DNA of 64,000 nucleotides from Helicostylum pulchrum (lineage: Eukaryota > Mucoromycota > Mucoromycetes > Mucorales > Mucoraceae). The notes beneath the pieces were generated by a model that was not told the DNA's origin, did no database searches, and worked only from the letters and a program-made list of their open reading frames with translations. The stretch is taken from positions 558,001 to 622,000 of the forward strand of contig JAIXMO010000003.1 of the NCBI GenBank assembly GCA_025677825.1, in the 5' to 3' direction. The position numbers and the translations under genes were made by a program. This document shows positions 9,091 to 20,149 of the stretch, piece by piece (the stretch's first letter is position 1; each line of letters begins with the position of its first letter).

Positions 9091-12000
9091 GTAGCAGCAT
9101 ACCTGAAGTTAATTTTTGGTTCCACCATGTAACTAATACGTATACCAACGGAGCACCTAATCCTGGCTTATCATTCTCATCCTCTTGAATTTCTTTCAAG
9201 AGCTGGTTTGTTACTTGTAGTGCTGCTGTCAAGAAAACGCTCGTTACATTTGTTGCCCAGTATTGAAAAGAAGCTAATGCAAACTGTACTTGAGGTTCTG
9301 TTCCCTTTCTATTTTCAGGAATGATACGAATGATGGAATTAATAAGACTCTTTGTGGGTTTAGCAGATGTAAGAATAGAGAACAATGAAGATACAATTTC
9401 ATTTTTAACTATAATGAACATGTAAGTAAAATAAAATAAAAATATATCTTAATAAAAGGGTAACGACTTACATTTCGTTTTCAGTATATCAAGAATTTCT
9501 GAATCTCCGAAAAACTGTTCAATAGCCTTATTCTTTCCTTGCAATTCAGCTGCTAATAATTGCCAAACACAAATGGTTTCATATGTAGCGAGTGAAAACG
9601 AGTTGTTTAAAATATCGGCATCCACTTTATCTCCAAACACTTTGACAGATCCGTAATGTAAACTACAAACTAACTTGCCCATATAATCAGGTAAAAGCAT
9701 CATAACGGTGAGATTTAGGATATCCGTATTTCCGACAGTGGCATTAGGAAGGTATTGGTATAAAAGTGGTATAATATTGTTAAAGAAAACTACGCTCTGC
9801 TCAGCAAGCATCTAATAATAAAGGGGGGAGCCTATTAGTTTTTCCCAGGAGTTAGTATACTATCAGGTCCTTTTTGTCTTACATGTAAATCTTGTTTCAA
9901 ATAATCTTTTAAAAACTCGGTTTGGTCAATTGTCGATTCTTCGATAGCATAAGCATGCATAACATAAGTTTCGTAGTTGCTTAAAATGCTAGGAAACCAT
10001 TCTTCAGCTGTAGGTGTTTCAGAATTTTCATCTTGTTCTAATTGTCTATAATACAAAGTTAGTAAATAGTTTTTTTTTGGACTTTTAGTAAAACGAGAAC
10101 TTACGATGCAATAAAAGCCCACCAACGCATACCAATTGCATGGCGTCGTCCTTTGTTTTTCTTTGTATGAGATATACATCCTATCAGTCGAATCAATTTA
10201 TCTCTAGAAGCGTCATTATCACGTACACTCCAAAATGTCGTAGTAATCAGATCAAATACGTCTCTAGAAGGGTCATCCAATACACTGTCTAGATCGTTCG
10301 GTTTTTCGGTTTTAGAGGTATGAGATAACATATTCGACGCCACCATGTTGCGTACATAGGGACCTATTGTAGGAACTAGTGTTTCGGCAGGTATAGCCAT
10401 ACGAAGGAATACAGCTAAAATCTCCTTTAAGCTTTTTTTGGCAATATGCAACTGAGCTTCGTATTGTGCCTGATCGCCTTCTTTCTGAGCAGAATTTACA
10501 TTCGTACTCGCTTCCTTAAATCTCTTTAACGAATCACCAAAGATCCAGTAAGATTGATTGGACTGAATATTATCACTTGGTTCAGCTTCATCTTCATAAT
10601 CATCGTCCGTTGCCATTTGCTCTACGTCTTCTGGATCATCACCTTGAATGGATCGTGGGGCAGCAGATCCTTCCTTGATAGATGTGTCCATGTCATCCAT
10701 ATCTTCATCGCTTACCAATGGAACACTGAGAGTGGATAAAGGATTATCGTCCATGGAGTCATCGTCATCTTCGTCTTCTACTTCAGTTTCGTTTGCTTTC
10801 GATACATATTTTGTGTTTGAGTCAGATTCGCCGTACAGATACTCATCAACATCATCTTCCTCGACGTTATGTATCACTGGTGGCTCCTCGCCTTCCTCTA
10901 ATTCTTCCTCGGTCAGGTATCCTTCGTTTTTAGGGGTTCCGGTGACACTAGGCACAGCCTGGTGGTTTGTGGGCATAGACGGTGTAGGTAATGCATGTGT
11001 AGTGGTATCGTCGCCAAGGAATTCGCCAAATAAGGCCAGCATGTATTCTTTTGTCGCTGGCTCGGTAGATGGACACTTGTATATGGGCATCAGGCTACGA
11101 ATAACACCTTTACCAAGTAACACTCGCATACCACAAGCTACGCATTGAGCCATATATTCTTTCAATGGTGGAAAGTATTCGTCAACAGAGTTTTTTAAGA
11201 ATTCCATAATAACTGATGTAATATAAGGATACCGTTCAGCAGATCTCTCCATAAGTAACATGGCAGGTTCTTTTTTTTTTTTTTTGGTTAGTTTCATGGG
11301 CATTATAACTATTTTATTTTATTTTACCTATAAACATGATATTATCTGTGGGAGTAAAGAATAGCCAGTCATAGATTAAAGCAGTTTTTACATTGGCGAC
11401 AACAGTTTTATTCTTGATGGAACGAAGCATGCTACCGATAACAACATATCTAGGTACGATATCACTTTGCAGGATTTGGTTGGAGGGGTACCATCCAGCT
11501 ACTAAGTAGCGAACGATATCTACATAAAACGGTTCTGATTCAGGTGTACCAAGAAACCTTTGAATAAACCAATTTAAATTTCGTTGATATTGATTTGATT
11601 TCAACTGTGTATAATTTTTTTTTTTTTTTGTTAGTGGGTGTAACTAGAATCGATTTTTTTTTAAAAAAGGTACTCACGTTTTGTAAAATAAATAATAATT
11701 TGAATTCAATATCTGGTGTTAATCGACATCGAAGAAAATCTTTTTTAGTAGGTGTCTTTAATAAAGTTTCAATACCTTCGAATTTAGGAGAAAGCTTTTG
11801 TGGATTGTTTAATAAGGTTTGCCAGAATTCACTGAATTCGGGAATGATTATTGATAAGTCGTGTAATACTCTAATTAAGTCTCTACCAATTTCGCAACAA
11901 AACTTCCACTATTTTTTGTTTAAGGATTTTTTTTTTTTAGTATAACAAACTTTTTTTGTTGTTGCGTGTGTGTACCTTTTCTTTTAATAAAGTGATGACA

Positions 12001-12876
12001 AATTTAATTTCTTTTTGTTGTAATGGTTGAAGATGAGCAGATTTATGATCAGCAATGACTCTTAAATAGGTGTATACGAAAGTTGATATTAATCTCATAT
12101 TGGAGTCAAGCCATGGTTTATGAAGTTCGCATAATTTCAATAATTGATCGCATAAAATTAAATTAGGTTGACTTAAATCGCCACCACGAATTTGTCGTAA
12201 TAAACATAAATAAAGCGAATCAACATTTTGTACACCCAAACTAGTCAACTCGCTAATCAACCAGAATATCTATTTCAATTAATCAGTTTCGTTTTTTTTT
12301 TCTTTTTGGTTGTGTAAATGATTTTAGTTTTTACTTGTTCTCGAACTTGAAGTTTAAGGCTTTGGAACTTGATAGACATAATCAATGCTTGTAATTTCAG
12401 TATGATATTTCCAAACTGATCTCTATTTACAAAACTGATCGATTGAAAAAACTATGTAATTGGTATATCTTTAAGCAAATAAAGTACGACTGTAAATCAA
12501 ATTTTTTTTTTACCAAGCGTGCGTTCTCAGGTTCAGTTAAAACGCCATATAATAATGCGCAAACAACATCGTGATATTCTTTCTTATTGCTAGACGCCTA
12601 AAAATAATAATGCAATAATTTAGATATGCAGCCTTTAAAGACCTAGACTAGTCCTTGAATAACTTTACTCTGTCTTGAAGATAATTATGCAATTCTAATT
12701 CAGATTTGTTTTCTGCTGCCGCACGATGGTTCGCGTAGAGTTTTGATAATTCCTAAATAAACGAGATGTTAAATCAAGTTTTGTTTTACTCCATGTTGTA
12801 AGAGTATTTTCTTTACAGTTTCTAATTCGTCGTCAGCTTCTATCAAGTCAAAGTCGTAAAGTTTAGAAGGTGCCAT
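8825..12876 (-). CDS. INTS3: Integrator complex subunit 3 (INTS3/SOSS-A)
   Basis: Thirteen exons: complement(8825..8889, 8945..9034, 9103..9408, 9472..9811, 9883..10045, 10105..11269, 11328..11604, 11678..11908, 11976..12269, 12335..12451, 12514..12597, 12669..12752, 12817..12876). All phases agree, giving 1091 residues (human INTS3 about 1040).

The N-terminal half follows INTS3 closely: SISFVNRDQFGN, FWLISELTSLGV, CCEIGRDLIRVLHDL, FLRCRLTPDIEFKLLF, and YPSNQILQSDIVPRYVVIG followed by DWLFFTP. A long Asp/Glu-rich linker lies in exon 8. The C-terminus is basic then acidic (RRKKRSILLDSDEE), as in animal INTS3.

INTS3 scaffolds the Integrator (RNA polymerase II transcription and snRNA 3' processing) and the SOSS single-strand DNA-binding complex. 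It is divergent from the eS31 gene. Confidence 0.92.
9060..9089. repeat. T30 homopolymer inside an INTS3 intron
   Basis: A 30-nt T run (an A run in the sense of the gene) lies within the intron between exons 11 and 12 of INTS3. It is among the longest homopolymers in the window and a likely assembly-error site, though outside coding sequence. Confidence 0.8.
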
Positions 12877-13128
12877 ATTTTTTTATTTTATTTTTTGTAT
12901 CCTGCAAAATATGCTGCAAAAAGAAATTGTGTCCTCCTTCCCTTTCTCATTATCACATACACTTTCTTCTTTCAGGCTCATCTTGGGGGGTGATGAGGTT
13001 ACAAGCCACATTTCAGGTACGACTGCTAATTGAAGGAATATCTAATCTCCGTTTAGCGAAAAAAAATTTTAATCGAAAACGTACGCTCAACCGTGTATTG
13101 TCAAGGTTCCTTCTCTTTATTGTCAGCC
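12877..13128. promoter_or_regulatory. Divergent promoter between INTS3 (-) and Ubl-eS31 (+)
   Basis: The 252-bp spacer between two divergent ATGs must drive both genes. Just before the eS31 ATG lies a pyrimidine-rich leader (TTCCTTCTCTTTATTG, about 13107-13122), reminiscent of ribosomal-protein gene leaders. No clear TATA box is seen. Confidence 0.45.
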
Positions 13129-13737
13129 ATGCAACTCTTCGTTAAGTCCCTTGCCGGTAACACCCTCGCTCTCGAGGTTACCTCTGCCACCTCTGTTGAG
13201 AATGTTAAGTCTATGATCGCTGCCCGTGAAGGTAAAAAAAAAAAAAAAAAAAAAAACTACGAATTATGAAATATATAAAAAAAAACTTTGTTTTTGACAT
13301 ATTTCAACAAATAAAGGTATCGACGCTGATTTCCAATGTCTCTCTTTCGCTGGTAAGTCTCTCCAAGACTCTGAGGCTCTTGCCCTTTACGGTGTCCAAG
13401 ATAACTCTACCCTCCACCTCAACGCCGAACTCCTCGGTGGTGGTAAGAAGAGAAAGAAGAAGACCTATACTACTCCCAAGAAGATCAAGCACAAGCGTAC
13501 CAAGGTTAAGATGGCTATCTTGAAGTTCTATAAGGTTGATGAATCTGGTAAGATCACCCGTCTCCGTCGTGAGTGTCCTAACGCCACTTGTGGTGCCGGT
13601 GTCTTCATGGCCAAGCACAAGGATCGTCAATACTGTGGTAAATGTCATTTGACCTACGTTTTCCAAAAGGTAAGTTTATCAGCTTCATAAAAAATAGACA
13701 GGACTTCTACTAATACGCTTCTTTTTATTAGGAATAA
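13129..13737 (+). CDS. Degenerate ubiquitin-like domain fused to 40S ribosomal protein eS31 (S27a)
   Basis: Join(13129..13231, 13317..13669, 13732..13737), giving 152 residues. Residues 1-76 have the ubiquitin fold pattern ([17 protein letters not shown]...[12 protein letters not shown]). They keep K6, K27, K48 and the Gly-Gly end, but K11 is Asn, K29 Met, K33 Arg, K63 Asp, I44 Ser, V70 Asn, R72 Glu and R74 Leu.

The junction is GGGKKRKKK. The remainder is a normal eS31: basic N-terminus ([14 protein letters not shown]) and a zinc ribbon with four cysteines (CPNATCGAG...YCGKC).

The fusion is probably cut to release eS31, but the released domain should not act as ordinary ubiquitin. Codon bias (AAG, GGT, CTC, ACC) indicates very high expression. 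The last exon contributes only Glu and the stop. Confidence 0.9.
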
Positions 13738-13764
13738 ACGATTTCATTCGACTTTAACTAATAG

Positions 13765-13770
13765 AATAAA
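13765..13770 (+). terminator. Polyadenylation signal AATAAA for the eS31 gene
   Basis: AATAAA lies 28 bp after the eS31 stop codon. Confidence 0.4.
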
Positions 13771-14180
13771 TACACCTTATTTTTGATTCCCGGAATTTTT
13801 TTGTATAAAAAAAAGGGGTTGCCTCATAAATAAAAACAATAATCCAAAAACAAACAAACAAAAAACGTCTTCTATTCATTTTGTCCATATGTTGTTTGAC
13901 TTTGTGACACTTGTCTACAGCATACTACTGTTTTCATTTTGTTTAAAAAGCGTATCTTTATTTCCAAAAGCACCCATTTTATTGTTTTACGAGCTGTCAA
14001 ATCTCGCTACTCATATTGTTTTATAAAGCTTAATTTTTTAAAATTTTATTTAAGCAGTGAATTACACGAGTGTGTTTAGTGATTTACTTTGGCCAGTGTC
14101 TCTTTTTTGGGAAAGTGTAATAAAGATTTTTTTTTGTAAAAGTAGTTTTTATTAATCACACTTCAAAGAGCGGTGGAACT
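13771..14180. other. Intergenic, no gene seen
   Basis: AT-rich 3' flank of the eS31 gene with several T runs; no supported frame. Confidence 0.5.
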
Positions 14181-14940
14181 AGATAAGTATAAAAGAAAAA
14201 AGAAAAGGAAAAGAGGGAACTGAACTAATCTTTATTGGATTGAGTAATCGCTCGATATGAGCGATTATCTTTAGAAAGGAGGGTTCGATTTGTGAAAGAG
14301 GATAAGTGGAAAGATTATCATTTCCATGTTGCCAGCAATGATTAGCAGCAGCGATACTTTTTTTTTTTTGAAATAAAGATCTTTGTTGCCTTTGTTGGTT
14401 GGAAATTATAAGCCGAAGCACCTACTTCTGGAATTGCGTCGCTTCTATCCAGTCTTGAGCTGGAGGTGTCCAGTTCATTAAACACAAGAGTCGCCAACTG
14501 TAAGCTCTTCTGATTTATCTTCCAATCTTTTGATAAGGTTAACCTTCTTATACCGACTGGTCAAAGCGGGTATACTACTTTTGTTAAACGTAGCTCCAAA
14601 TTTCTCGAAATGAAGGTCGATTGAAGGCTTTCTATAGTAAAGTTCGATGCAGTTAACTAACAATATTTGCCTGTCTTCTACGAATATTGCGCTGGAGAGA
14701 AGAAATTCTCGTTTACAATGGCCTATATCGGGTGCATCTTGGTCTTGTTTCTGGTTCTACGAAATCCCACTCAAAGCCCCGTACAGTTTGACACCTACTT
14801 AATCACCATCGAGGTATCCTCCTTTTTTATCTTTCCAGATAAAACACCGACCAATCTCTGCTCCAGATGCTCCACCCTGTCCACACTTTGTGTTACTTCT
14901 GTTTTACAACATTCAAACTCCAAAGACGCGTGATTTTTTA
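14181..14940 (-). pseudogene. Decayed protein gene, family not recognised
   Basis: On the minus strand, coding-like peptides run in one direction but hop between frames. In order they include LEFECCKTEVTQSVDRVEHL, a REFLLSSAIFVEDRQ segment, SSIPALTSRYKKVNLIKRLE, then ELDTSSSRLDRSDAIPEVGA in a shifted frame. Stops interrupt near 14810 and 14760, and the frame shifts around 14480. GC content and codon texture are those of coding DNA, in contrast to the flanks. This looks like a gene that lost its function by small indels and nonsense changes. I cannot name the ancestral family. A gene with several short introns is a less likely alternative, because no consistent splice sites join the frames. 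Confidence 0.45.
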
Positions 14941-17402
14941 ACGAACAACGCAATATTTAAGTTTGCCATTGAAAAAGAATCAAATATCGCGACTTGTTTA
15001 CTGTACTTGTCGCTTTTTTTTTTCGCACTTTCAATAGATGTACCAGTAATATCTTTATTCTTTTTGGGCGTTTGTGCTCTATGATATGTGAGTCTTCATC
15101 GATTTTTGGCTCTAAGTATTTAATAACGTAAGGAAAATGTAGTCAATTGAAAATAATGTCAAAAAGATATTTCTTACTGTGAGTACTACTGAAGTGACAA
15201 TTTAAATTCTCCATATTGTTGTAATAGCCATCACAGCTAATACACAGGAATATGATTCCTGTAGACTTAGAATTAGCAGCACGATTTATTTCGGTAGGTA
15301 ACTACAGCAAATCTGTAATATATGAGTAACCATCATTGTTACCCTCAACACTTATTAGCACTTAAAATACCACTTCTTGTTGTCACCCATCTTCCTGTAT
15401 CTTTTTTTTCAAATTCCTATTTCAGAGGCATTGGCGTAAGGGTTATTTATAAATATACTTACTTGGTTAACTGCTTTGGTTTTTTTTTTGCAAAAGCAAG
15501 TCCATGAAATCAGCTTCTTATCACAATTTTTATTCCTCGTGCGGGAAAATGGTATCTTTCTTACTACGGTTTTATTTGCATGGCAGATTAAAAAAAGCGC
15601 GAGGTAGATAGTCTAAATACAAACTTACGTGTGGATGTATGTAAAGCTGTTAAAGTATGTGTTGTTTAGAGAAGTGATTATCTAGTTTTTTTTTTTCTAC
15701 GCTTAACTTACTCTTGCGTTATTTTTGAACCTTTTTCTTCCAGTTTTATGTCTAAATAAAGTATATTTAGTTTGATAACTATTAAAGTTTTTGTTTAAGC
15801 TTTTTTTTCAAACCTTGTTTGGAATGAAGACGATCTCTTAATTTGGCTGCATTCTTGTTGTCGTATTTGTGACGAACAAGAAGCCTTGGAGAAGAAGACC
15901 AATTTTAAAGTCTTGGCTTGGAACCCCCCTCCCCCCGCCCATTTTACAGAGAAGAGTTTGGAGAGAGGTGAAACCAAATCCGAACAGCTGATTCTAGATA
16001 GCTCTTTTGCTTATCACTGCGAAACAAAGAGACACCTGGCTATAAAAAAAAAGTAATAGTTAGAAAGTGAGAACTTGTTTTTTTTATATGTAACGAGCTC
16101 GCAGAGCGTGACTCTGATAAAGTGACAACTTTTGTTATTTAGCGTGTTTATAACACGTAAAAGAGCCAGTTTGCAATTTAAAATACATGCCCAGAGGACA
16201 GATACCGTACTATGTGACCTTCTTGTCACTTCCGTAATGCAGCAGGACCACGTATTCAAACGGCCGAAACTTCCAATTGAAAGGACAGGGCCGCTATTCT
16301 CTTTGGCTAAAATGGTTTTTATAGTAGTCTATTAGCTCAAGAAATTTTATCAAAAAAAAATTGATGATAAACAATGGTCTTACCTATTTATAACGCGCAT
16401 TCCTTTCTTTCTAAAAGAACAACAACTACGCCAGGATCAAACGGACGCGACATTTTTTTTATGGCCTTTTGGTATATGTATTGTAAAAAATGGAAGAGGG
16501 CCAGCTAACATGTTATACATACAAAAAAAAAGTAGCTCTTACCGTAGTTATTGCCAAAGGCCTTGTATTTTTTCCGTATTGGTTATTACAGCACAAAGTT
16601 GTGTATGAGAGGTATTTACGCGTAGAAAAAAAATACGTGCAATATTAATACATCACGAGTATTTTTAGGCGTTGTCGGATAAATGATTTCAAGATGAACG
16701 TACATGCTTATTTGTTTTTTTTTTTGGTTTGCCACGGACTTGGGTTGAGCCTATTTGAATTAAGTCCAGGAGATTTTTTTTTTCATGCGTTTAAAAAAAT
16801 TTCTGTATAAACTCGTGATAAAGGGACAGTGCATAAGTTTTGTCTAACCGTTTGGGCCATTGTTCATGACGTACCTAGGGGGTTAAATTTCTTTTTTATG
16901 ATTAATTTATTAAATATGATATTCATAAAGCCTCTTTTTTTTAGTTAAAAAGAAAAAAGGTTAAAGTAACAAAAGAACGATCATTAAAATAAAAACTATG
17001 AGATACAGTTGTCAAACTATGATTTTATGCATAATGAAATCTACTTTTTTTTTTTTTTTTTTTTTTTTGGCGATCTTTTTTTTCCCTTAAAGTGGCACTT
17101 GTAGATCTCTATTTTTGTATAAGAGGGAGATATATATATAAAAAAGAAGCAGTGAGTTTATTTTTTAATAAATTAACTTGAGCCGAACAACATATACAAA
17201 GAACGATTAATTAAAAATAGCAATGAAAAAAGTATATATTTTCTACTGAAATAAACCCCATTTATCCCATATTTCATACATGACGTATTTGATAACAATC
17301 AAAAATATTCACCCCTTGATACACACATAGAAAATAAACATTTTGCTACATTTATTATTGAAGAAAGAAAAAAAAAACCCCCCTCCCCCCCCTAAATATT
17401 TA
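14941..17402. other. Gene-poor 2.5 kb, no gene supported
   Basis: Only short frames without family resemblance or coding texture are present on either strand. Features are T and A runs (one of about 26 T at 17043-17068) and a C-rich patch at 17379-17391 near the 3' end of the ThrE-type gene. No RNA gene is recognised. Confidence 0.5.
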
Positions 17403-19081
17403 TTAAAACGTAATTTCGCCTACCCAATTACGCCTTCGGTAACGACAAGTTTTTCTACGATAATCTACGATTTTCCGTATAGGATAGATGACAGCAGCCG
17501 CTAGTACCAGTCCAACCGAAACAGCTACAGTGATAATCATCATGTGCGTTGCAAAAATAACACCTTGTGAACCAGCATTTAAAATAATATTGAGTTCGTT
17601 TGTATGAACTTTGGAAGTGAATGTACTAATGGATGATGCCACACCTACAGACCCGGGTACCAGAAACAAGAGACCAGTAATCATGTCTACAAATCCTACC
17701 GTCGGTCTTATTCTTGCATAAATATTTGAGATGATGGCTACAGCAAATGCAGCCAGAACGGTCGCTACATGTTGATAAGTCACGAACCATTGTAAACCAA
17801 AGAAGTGGACGCAGTGTGCTAATGCGGCCAATGATAAAATAATAGGAAATTTTGACGGGTGTCCCTTTAGGATAATTGTATTGGCGATAGCAAACATGGG
17901 TACAAAGGCAATATGATAGTAGGGCGAAATACCGTTTTCGCATAGTTGTGTATCGGCACTTATTAACTCTAATGCGGGAAATATTATTTTATGAATACTG
18001 GCACCGATGGCTAACCCAAAGCCGATTAATAAAGAATAAACGAGAGACGTGATCAGTCTGAGTGTTCCCGAAGCAATTTCCCCTGCTGCGATTTCAAGGA
18101 TGGAGACGAGTGTAGTATAGCCGGGTAAGATACTAACTACACCTCCGATGGAAAGAGCGTAAAAGCAAGAAGTTGTTGCAGGAAATCGTGCAGCAATGGT
18201 CGCAGCCAGGAATCCAATGACTGCACTTAGAAGCACATCAAATATACTTGAAAATCGAGTGACTTTTTTGGAGATATGTTGCGTACCGAGGGCTACGATT
18301 AAACCTAATAGTAAACCAAAGGCCATGTCCACTGCTCCTCCCGAGAAAAATAATGGTGTACTGGCGCTGGAAGAAACTGCGTAGGCTAACCAGGTTAACC
18401 AAACGGGATAAAGTGCCGGAGCCCGAGAAAGTAAGTCCAAGGTTTCTATTGCTTCTTCAATAAATATTTCGTCACATAATAAAGATTCAAAGAGTTGGTA
18501 TGCTTTTGTTAGTTTATGAAGATCAAGAACAGATTCTGCTTTTATGATTTGAACAGATGCAGCTAAATTTTCTATAAATAATGCCAAAAAAAAAACGGGG
18601 GTTAAGATACAAAAGTGTGAGGAACCTTAATTAAAAAAGCGTACATGCCTGAATCACCAAACGAAACTACAAGGAAACCAGGAAAATAACCAAATTGGGC
18701 CTTTACATTTAATTTCTCGAGTAATAGTTGCAGGCAGTAATCTAAACGATGAGAGGGGGCACCCGAAGAAATCAGAACTTGAGAAAACTTTAACAAGAAT
18801 AAGCAAGTGGAACTAGACGGATTTAAAGAACTGTGATTATTGATGGAAGTTGTTAGTAGCGAGTAAACTAGACTGGAATTGATGGAGTTTCTTGTTGTCA
18901 TATTGTTGTTGTTTATACTGCAACAACAACAATTATCGTCAGCGTATGGGTTTTCTGTGATTTCAAACATGGACTTGGATCGACTGTTCTTCTTTTTTTT
19001 ATGACTAGAGTATTTTAAGAAATCTGACCAGTAGTTGCCGGAATGATGTAAGGATTCTTCCGAGTTTTTTTCCTTGTGCAT
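17403..19081 (-). CDS. ThrE/Prm10-type multi-pass membrane transporter
   Basis: Complement(17403..18571, 18658..19081) gives 530 residues. Residues about 1-85 are hydrophilic and Asn/Ser-rich. Then comes the ThrE cytosolic domain (FLLKFSQVLISSGAPSHRLD...FGYFPGFLVVSF, then VQIIKAESVLDLHKL), followed by about ten hydrophobic helices in two blocks, as in fungal PRM10-like and bacterial threonine/serine exporters.

The intron was placed by phase. A donor GTGATT after ...VVSF joins in frame to ...ENLAASVQ, whereas the two later GT sites (in GTTCCT, GTATCT) cannot give an open join. The inferred role is export or movement of small amino acids across the plasma or vacuolar membrane; the substrate is not provable here. 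Confidence 0.82.
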
Positions 19082-19394
19082 TTTTTTAATTTTATTTAGG
19101 TATAATGGAACGAACGTAAAAAAAGAAAGAGAGAAAGAAACAAGGAAAGAAAGAAAGAAAAGAAATGATTTAAGAGAAAGAGAAGGAAAAAATACATTTA
19201 AAGAAAAAAAAAAAACTATTATAATTTCTACTATTTTTTTTTTTTACATTCTTCATTTATAGTGGAATAATAATAGTGTGTGTTTGCACGCCTTTTTCTC
19301 TCTCCTTATGTTTACTTTGAAGGTGTAATATAAAATCCCTTTTGATCACTTTACTATTTATACACACATTAAAAAAAAAAAAGCTCCTCCGTTC
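19082..19394. other. Intergenic with purine-rich tract
   Basis: No gene is seen. A GA-rich low-complexity tract (about 19118-19213: repeats of GAAA, GAGA and AAAG) lies between the ThrE-type gene start and the YPI1 stop. Confidence 0.55.
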
Positions 19395-20011
19395 TTATTT
19401 CTTTGACTGCAAAGAACGATCTAAAATAAAAATGTTGGTTAATTCACCCTTAGGGAAAAGAATTTTTCTTATATTACCTTTGTATACTGGTTGACGTTCA
19501 TATGCATTAGGACTGACTTCTCTTGGGTTTCTCTTCTTCTTTGTCTTCTTTTGTACGGTATGTTTATGCGTACATTTACCATTGACATGAGGCCGTTCAT
19601 CTTCACTGCTACTTGAATTATCACTATCACTGCTGCTACTACTTTCTGATTCAGACGACTCTCCAACCGCATGAGGTTTATGATATATACAACAAACTTT
19701 TTACTCTGTTAATTGGCAAAAAAAATAAAACTAAAATAATAATGTTTTATACTTTTTGTTTTTTTCTTATTCATGTGTTCATTGTCAATAACACTTTCAT
19801 CCCAATGAATGGCTCTAGGTCTTCTAGAGTTCATGTCTCCTCTTAATCTTAATACACCTACAACTTCTTCTTCTTCTTTTTCATCATTTGAAGACTCTTC
19901 TCCAGTTTGTGTTGCGATATCTTCTACAATTAAAGTTCGGGAACCGTGAGGTGTGGAAGGTGTTTCTTCTCTAATTCGAGTAAATGTTTCTGGATGCGGT
20001 GACTGACTCAT
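19395..20011 (-). CDS. YPI1: Protein phosphatase 1 inhibitor YPI1 / PPP1R11 family
   Basis: Complement(19395..19420, 19478..19696, 19753..20011) gives 167 residues. The family core is clear: VLRLRG, the PP1-docking-like RAIHWDE (about 66-72), VIDNEHMNKKKTK, then CCIYHKPH (exon 2), a Ser-rich stretch with acidic residues, and Lys-rich His-containing motifs. Members bind the PP1 catalytic subunit (Glc7) in the nucleus and regulate it. The splice joining KKKTK to ICCIYHKP restores the conserved Lys-Ile-Cys-Cys motif, which supports the exon model. The gene is short and AT-rich in its introns, with a tiny last exon coding DRSLQSKK. Confidence 0.9.
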
Positions 20012-20149
20012 AATAACTACAAATATGCTTATAAAGAAAAAAGAGAGATAAAAAAAAAGAGGGAAATTTTTCTTCTTTGACGTTCGACTTTTTGAATGTC
20101 CGTAAATAAAGCTTGATTTTTTTTATTGAAAGTCAAAAAGAAAAAAGGA

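Noticed and set aside
10648..11148. Forward Ser-rich ORF of 166 codons
   Set aside because: Shadow of the Asp/Glu-rich linker of INTS3 (GAT/GAA on one strand reads as ATC/TTC/TCA on the other).
14667..14933. Forward ORF with a hydrophobic segment
   Set aside because: Antisense of the decayed minus-strand gene, whose peptides have better coding texture.
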